Source: Biscogniauxia marginata
Taxonomy: Eukaryota > Ascomycota > Sordariomycetes > Xylariales > Xylariaceae
Direction of reading: 5' to 3'
Assembly: GCA_022695795.1 (NCBI GenBank)
Contig: MU404055.1
Span: 434,001-498,000, forward strand
DNA: 64,000 nucleotides
Position 1 is the stretch's first letter. The number at the start of each line of letters is the position of its first letter. The position numbers and the translations under genes were made by a program. The notes beneath the pieces are model-generated. The model was not told the DNA's origin. It was given only the letters and a program-made list of their open reading frames with translations, and did not search any database. Positions 56,732-64,000 of the stretch are shown here, piece by piece.

Positions 56732-59700
56732 GGAGGAGACTGTCGCACGGCGTAAGTCCGGGGCTCGGGCCCGGGACGCCGTGATCACCGCGCTTAGTAG
56801 AAGTTTGGGGTATCTATGGTCTTTCTCGGCAGACCAATCGCGCTAACGTTATTATCTTCGTCGTTTGTGAGGTCCGAACTGAAAGCATCGATCGCAAGTT
56901 GACTCCCACGTCTATATGAAATCCTCAGAATGACTTGCAGACCAACGGCTCCGCCCGAAGATGAGGGAGAGTCGGATAGAATTATGGTTCGGGGCTGATG
57001 GGGGAGAGAAAGTGCTGACGTTTACGGCTCTATGCCTCGACCAAGCCCGAGGGTGAGAGAGATAATGCATATAAGTCGACCCTCTTGATAGGCATACAGT
57101 CATGGCGCTGAGGTGAGAAAAATAAGGGAAAACATTCCCACTCGGTACACATAGCTGACTCAGGTGGGACTCAGCCCAATATGTACTGCGCATGTCATCT
57201 CTGATGATGGCGGATAAAAAAAGGTTGACTGAGCCACTGGGCTACCGAGGCCTAGGGCCAATTACCAGCAGGACGGATTCTGAGGATCGAGCGCATATAG
57301 GCTAGGAGGGTAGGGTAAAGTAGGCAACTTCTAAATTAAAGAAGACGTGTCACTATCCTGTGCCATTGGGTGCTCGACTATGCGTTTCTCGTTGCTGCTT
57401 CAGTAATAAGCTCCCACCCGCCAGCCTGGATGCCCAAAGTGCCTCATCATTATTCATGTAAGGGAGGAGAGGTCTTTTCTGATGTGTGCCGCGTGTTGGT
57501 GACCCGTCTGCATGGCTCTATCAACCTTTAATCGGCTCCGGCTCAAGGTTCGGTGGTAAAGGATAAGGAAACCATATTGGATACCGCTTGGGCGGAGTTA
57601 GTCGCTACGAGCTGCTCTCCCGATCAGGGCTAAATTCGCATGCAGGGCAAAAGAATATCAGCTTGGCATGACGGCCGCTTACATACTTACGTAGTTGTAT
57701 GCAATTTCATCGAGATTCAGATATACCAGGCTCGCAGCCTCATCTAAAAGGTTGCCAGATACGCAGATCGAAGTTAAAGGAACAAGGAAAACAAGAAATA
57801 AAAACCCAACGTGGGTGGGGGATTCCAGGGTGTGTAGGTAAATAGGAGGTAGGTAGTATTTTAGAGCGCCGAGCCGGGCTATACTGCCGTAAGCATTGCG
57901 CGGTGGGGTATTCCGTCCCTGCTTCGCCGGCTTCCTACACCACGCAATGGCCTTACCAGTAACTTACAAGAGCGGTATGGTGGTCTGGTCAGAGAGCTCA
58001 TAGGATATCAAACGAGAATTCTAACAACCTACCTCTTACCTGTGCACATATTCTTGTCCGGTTAGCCTAGTTAATAAGCCACTCTGTTCAGAGAGGATGG
58101 AAGTATCAACTATCCAGGGATTGTAAATGAATTGGGTATACAAGTAGTCGAGTTCAAAGCAGTAAGGCTGTTGATTCATTCCGCCAAGAGCATACCGTGG
58201 TTTCCAAGCCATTACAATAACTTAACACATACTCAAATTAGCTGTGGTGACATATCAACAACTTCCACAGCCCCGGTTACGAAGACACATCACAAAAGAG
58301 CCTCAAAGTGCCCAGCACAATAAAAAAATGTTTCCTATATTGAATTTAACTAGCATATCTAGTCCTATTGCCAGATATCGCCATCTAAATGTGACAGAAC
58401 GCAAACCTCCGGGCGGGCCGTCTTGGCTTCCCGTACATATCAGAACCAACAACACCCTAGAACATGCATCCTTTTCTCGCGAACTAACAAGTCGAAGACT
58501 TTAAGTTGCGCCAACAATGGTACATATATCCACGAGCCTGGCCAGGTCCGTCGTTCAAGGCTAAAGGTAACACAAATGAGATTCCTTACCGAAGAAGCTC
58601 TACATGGCAAGTAGTACAACATGCTTGTACGTAGCCGCGAGGTTGAAGAAGAGGTTCGGTTTCTAGAGATGGTAGCTGACGGAACGAGGGGGTAGCTATT
58701 AAAAAGCGATTACAAAGATACCTCACACCGAAAAATAAATTGTATATGAACAGAATATAGATATATGTACCTAGGTAAATGAATAAATAATCATCAGCGA
58801 GTGTGTAGTAGCACTCTAGTACAAGCAAGACAAAGGAACCCCAACGTTCTATAGCGGTGTCGAAAGCTATCCAGGTTTAATGCAGACACGGCTATTCTTC
58901 GAGCCAAAACATGATGATGATAAATCCATCATATTCTGTATCTCATACTGCACCCCTAAATACCAGTTCTATAATTTATCGTGGAAGGTGCCAAACTTTG
59001 CGCTTCGTATTCTGTTTTAACTAAACACATCTTCCTCGATATGCTGAGTAATTAAACGTATCATCGAGGAAAGTTTGAACAACTACCAAAACGGTTCGAA
59101 CCTTTGCCAGTGTTAAGTTCGACCAGACAGGGGGGGACGAAGATCCAGCTTAAACCCTAATCGGTCCATGGATTCCAAATAAAACGGTAGAAATATTACC
59201 TATGTTGCCATGAGTATAGAAGACACTATAAAAGGTATCATAATATGTATCACGTTAACTCAAGCGAAGCGAGGCTTAGGGGTCCAGGGGCTAGCCCCAG
59301 AGTAGGAGAGGAGGGAGGGGGGCAAGGGGCATAAGTCAGAAGGGCTAGCACATTGCGTGGCTAACCTTTCCCACAATTTAAGCATGTCCCAGGCTTACAG
59401 CACATTCTTAGCTAATAAAGTCACAGGCCACTAGAAACGAACACTTATATCATGTGTAACAATCCACACTATTACCGTGGATAGACGGGCATGTCTTGGA
59501 GATAAACGAAGTAATTACAGAGTTAGGTGAATAAGTTATGGTTTTCAGCCGCTTACGTGGGTAGCTACACACGGAAGGGAACTACGTGGCATATTATGAT
59601 CTCTCGATACGTAAATATCAAATATTATCCTCGGTTCTCGTTATCCCGATATGGAAGAAGACTCCCCAACGTAGTATAATAGTCTCTTTCTAGCGGACTT

Positions 59701-62700
59701 TGGTGATGGTCCTGCTGTATCACTAGATTTTGTCCACGCCATATGTATATCTTCCAAGCAAGGGGGCACAGGGTCGATTCCTACATCAAACATGCAGATA
59801 TAGGGGAGAGAAATAGTCAGGATGGACGAATCCTTACCGTCACGAAGCAACCCATGGTGATTAGGTAAGTACTAACCATGCTTTTAAAGAATTAGGAGTT
59901 GAAGTACTCGGCTGGCAGCTTCTTACGTGCTAGCAGTTTCCACGTATCTAGGTTCCTTTGTACCTACAGCTCTCTTCACAATTTTAGGCCTTGACTGATA
60001 TGTGACGATGAGCTACCGGCAAGGGTCTCTTGTCACTTTTTCTCCCATAATTTCTATACAAATCCAAAAGCGTATATAATGACCCACGTGTTTGTACATG
60101 CAGCTTATCTTACCCTTACTCTAGGCCTCAACTCCATAACGATCATAGGAGGGCGGGCCCGGAAATTTGACCGTTCCAAACCGTCGGGGCTTGCACGATC
60201 ATCGGCCAAAGCTCCCTCATCGCTAACGAACTCAATGTAGTGAATGCATAATGGCATATTATCAACGGACATCGTAGCATACGGAATTCTCATAAAGTAC
60301 AGTGGAAGGGAATGGCATACGGTGCACTATAGACCTAGCATAGGGCTCCTAGAAGAATATTAACGAGGGTCTATTCTGAACCAAGTGTGCCTATCTGGTA
60401 TGCAAGTGTGTATGTTATTCTATGAAGCCAAAGCTTGAACGAAAGCGGCCTGGGGGATGTAGTTGTGTATGTGTGTGTGTTTCTGAAATAAACAGGCTTC
60501 TCAGGGATGTGTGTGAGAAGGAAGGTGCCCTGTCCGATGTTGTCCCATAAAGCCTCTGCTCGTTAGGCTATGTCACGCCTTGGTAAGCTACGATCGTCCA
60601 TGCCTCTTAGTTTCGGCACCGACGCATATGCTAGCCTTCCTCAATGCGATCGTCGATCTTTTCGAAAATAACTGTCTTAACTACAAGGAGATCACGCACG
60701 GTTATGGGTAACTGATCGACATGTCCCAGGTTACTCGAGGTACCATTCCGCCCATGTCACATATAAATGACTATATAAGTCAACTTCTTGATGTTCCTTA
60801 AATATAGAGCTAATATAAACTGTCGCGTCGAACTGGCTGCGGACTAAAAAGGGAAGATTATCAGAGACGATGGAATTTTTCTGTATGTCTCTTATATTAA
60901 AAGGTAGATGGCTAGAAAATAAACGTATATATAGCTTTAGACAGAGTATTTTAACAGTGGTCGTTTTATGAGTACATTGTCCTGGTTACCTAGGTCCCGT
61001 CTTGGCTTTTTACAGACTTGTATTATATGCCGTTCACACACGACATAAATCCACGGGCATCGATAACTTAAATCAGGAGCATCCATGCGCAATATGAATA
61101 CCCGTGAGAGTTGCAAATCTACATCCAGAGCCCCGGGTGCGAGATTGGAAACCTATTGAGGATTTTAATTTAAATCCCTTAAGACGAAACGAACCTTAGT
61201 CGACTCTTAGAAGGTTTCCCCTTCATATTCGTTATTTAACACGTCCTCGTAATGCTAGCCAGATATAACCTATAATGGGGCTATTGATAATTATTTATAG
61301 TAACACACAGTCACCTGACGAGGCGAAAGGCTAAACATTCCTATAGTGACTATGACTTAATGCACAGGCCCGTTAAAGAACAGATGTTGCGAACCTGCGT
61401 TTCTAGTTAATCTGGAATATGATCGATTAACCGTCGGTAGTCTTCACCTAGCTTGTCTTTTTCCTAGTCAAAACATGTCAAGAAGCAAGTATTCGGTATT
61501 AAGAGATGTTGCGTATCAAAAAAAGCTGTAATTATCGGGAAACCAGGAGGTCCATTATGTGTATATAGGCCCTGGGAGGCCCTGTGGTTGAACGACTTCA
61601 CGTTCTTGGTGTAATAACAAGTTATATGCGTTCACCTATCTTTAGAAACACCGAGTTGTGACGCAACATATCTATATGCAGGTAACATCGGTTATATCAA
61701 TTTGTTGCAAGCCTGTCTATCCGATTGTACTCTCCTGTTATATATTTCACAAGAGCCGATTGCATAGAGAGATGATAATATGGAAACTTTTTGATTGAAT
61801 ATCACGTGTAACTAGGATGGCTATAATTCAGTTTTAATCCCCCCTACTTTGCTAGAACAGCGACAAGGCGACATGGCATGTAAAAGAGATGTTTCTATAT
61901 TTTCAAACCGAGTTAGATAGTCTCTATCGGTCAGCTCTACGCGGCCATTTTAATGAGATAGTACCTGCCTGGCCATGACCATATCGAGAGGTGAACTACA
62001 CTGTCCGGCAAAGAGTGACGTGCCTAGGTGAAATTGTGCATCACGAAACTCTAATACTTCAATATCTCAAACCGTTGGAGTCCACATTATTCGAGGGCTT
62101 GGCTATCTTACTTATCATTTCAAGCCTACTTATTCAAGAACCAAGGTGCTCAGGCCGTATGAAAAGTCTCAAGGAGTAAGGGTGCTGATTCGAGCGTAAT
62201 TAAAGTGTTTTCAAATGAGTATACGTATTTCAGGATCTGTCCTCAGGAGAGCTTGACAGGGCGAGTTAGGTAATTAAAATCCTCGGCTAGCGAACCGTCA
62301 TGTTTTATATGGCTAATTCAATCTAACGTAGGAGAATTTAAGAAGTGCGCTACCAGAGTCGTCCGTGAGGGGCACGAGAATTCTACCCCTTACAGATTCA
62401 GTAGTACAGAACTGTATAATTCAGGTCATGGCTGGCCCCTTTATCACCAAGCAAGGGGTCCCGTGCAAGCTGTGATAATAGATTGCCTGAGAGTTCAGAG
62501 CTACACAAGTTAGATGCATGTGATCCATTCAAGGATGATTTCAAACCCATCTGGAGGTTCCTAAGCGATGGTGGCCAGAAGCAACATTCCGTGCCCAGGA
62601 AGTTGGTGCATGGTTTGTCGACCCGACTCAATGTAATGTAACCTCGCTGTAAATGCCAGTGTGCATTTGACTATATTAGCGTCGTGTAACTTGGAGTATT

Positions 62701-64000
62701 GGAGTACGTGTATGAAGCTTCATTATGTATTTAGTAGGTTCAAGTTAAGACACCAAAGTCGCTAGAAGGAAGCCCGAGTCGACTGCTTACCGGGAATAAG
62801 CAACAGATGATTCGCCCAATGCCGGTCCGCTCACGCCTCATGCAACATCCCGCATTGTAACTTAGAACTGGAGGATTCGAGTGGCAGCATGCTTGCAGCA
62901 ATTGAGCGGCCTGGCTTGGTGCTAAATCCAAGGGTTTATCCTAAGGCAGTCAGTCAAGAGGACGACAGGATTCTCAATTCGAGTGCCCGGTTGATGGCGC
63001 TGGCAGATGACCGACTTCGTATTGGGTATGCGGGTTCTATCAACGCATCTCTTGCTAATTTATAACGGTTTGCGCATACTTTGAAATCGCGCAACTTGGA
63101 ACATCTCTCGTTGAGATGGGATGATAGTGCAAAGGATTGGTGTGGTTTGGTGTGGTTTGATTCAGACTGATTCCCCAATTCCCGGCAACGTTACATAGAG
63201 AAAAGATCGAGAAGTGATGAACAGCATTGGCGATGAGCCCCCTCGAGTCCCAAGGAAATTCTAATCTAAGCCACCTAACCCTAAGCCACATACCCCGACG
63301 GCTCCTTCCTATCGGAGGCTGCCTTCCCCAGCATATGCTAGCCAATGGTCACGCTAGATGCTTCCCAATGTGGGTTAGTCCCATGACTCTGTCTCATCTA
63401 GACCAATCAGAAAGGTCGGCTGTGCCATATTCGGCCCGCTTCTTATCGGCACTCTTCTCCGTGGAAAATGTCTTGGGGAACTTGGGAGCCCACTTGGAGT
63501 TTCCAGCCTTCGGTCTTCTCTCCGTGCACACAAAAACACATTATTCATCCACCATTGACAGGATCCCAAATATCCTACAAAGTTTAATGGGAATAAAACA
63601 TCAGACCAGGCCGTCTATGCAAATTTTCCAAGTGGCGGTAAGTCAAACAGAGAACAGAGAGAGAGAGAACACGAGGCGATCACATGAAAGACACGCAACT
63701 GGTAAGACCCAACTGATAGGTTATCTTCAAAGTCGGACATTGGAGCGTCTTCGCCTTACAATGACGCACAAACACGGCCAGCTGAGGCTTATGTGAGCCT
63801 TAGCGCTTCTAATAATAATGCAGAACACTGTAGGCCGCGCGAAGCAAGTAACCGGTCGTTCGCTCGAACCATCTCCATCTCGGGTTACTAACCTTATCAT
63901 CTCCCCAAGGGGTCTGCGGGGCCGTTGAACCCCCAAAGGCCCAAAGACCCCTGGTTCGCCTAGCTCGCCTAGCCGACGCCCAGGGAGCCATCACCTCTTT
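56732..64000. other. Gene-poor region to the end of the window
   Basis: About 7.3 kb with no supported gene. It includes the promoter of the rhodopsin-fold gene, a second copy of the dispersed repeat at 57161-57181, a G-rich patch at about 59,275-59,330 (AGCGAAGCGAGGCTTAGGGG followed by a CCAGGGGCTAGCCCC palindrome-like stretch) and a GT-rich run near 60,465-60,482. An open frame of 189 codons at 63,227-63,796 has no recognisable features. The last kilobase may be the promoter of a gene beyond the window. Confidence 0.4.
57161..57181. repeat. Dispersed repeat fragment, copy 2
   Basis: Matches 36395-36415 over about 21 bases with one gap (CAGGTGGGAC followed by TCAGCCCAATA). It is probably a remnant of the same dispersed element. 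Confidence 0.45.

Noticed and set aside
63227..63796. 189-codon plus-strand frame near the window end
   Set aside because: No domain or compositional signature; a CCAAT box inside suggests promoter DNA of a neighbouring gene.

Overview
The window looks like nuclear DNA of a filamentous ascomycete, most likely a Sordariomycete. Genes carry short introns (about 50-160 nt, GTRNGY-type donors, CTRAY-like branch points) and the encoded families are typical of Pezizomycotina: a BET bromodomain protein, Cdc25 RasGEF, rhodopsin-fold membrane protein, GH93 exo-arabinanase and DUF6640-like protein. Genes occupy well under half of the sequence. Long gene-free, often AT-rich stretches separate them. I found no rRNA, tRNA or CRISPR array.

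Layout. 0.5-3.5 kb: BDF1-like double-bromodomain protein (+). 7.6-17.4 kb: an accessory block with a PaxM-type FAD monooxygenase (+), an uncharacterised 184-aa protein (-), a secreted acidic-tailed protein with a possible ADP-ribosyltransferase-like layout (+), a small DUF6640-like membrane protein (+) and a NUDIX-like protein with an eroded Nudix box (+). 18.4-19.6 kb: coproporphyrinogen III oxidase (HEM13) with an in-frame TGA between its leader and catalytic domain. 21.0-22.5 kb: a cytochrome P450 pseudogene (-). 23.7-24.9 kb: secreted GH93 enzyme (-). 25-27 kb: AT-rich DNA with stem-loops and a tandem repeat. 27.4-30.9 kb: a large, apparently disordered fungal protein (+). 39.4-40.9 kb: a secreted sphingomyelinase-like phosphodiesterase with a jacalin-like C-terminal domain (+). 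49.6-53.3 kb: Cdc25-family RasGEF with an SH3 domain (+). 55.1-56.7 kb: six-exon rhodopsin-fold protein (-). 56.7-64 kb: no gene recognised.

Interpretation. Housekeeping and signalling genes (BDF1, HEM13, CDC25) are interspersed with accessory genes. The FAD monooxygenase, DUF6640-like protein, NUDIX-like protein and broken P450 are families often seen in secondary-metabolite clusters, but no core synthase, cyclase or prenyltransferase is visible, so this may be a relic or a dispersed tailoring set. GH93, the phosphodiesterase-lectin and the secreted protein suggest a plant-associated or saprotrophic lifestyle. Exon junctions were inferred by eye from splice signals and reading-frame continuity. 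They have not been checked against transcripts.
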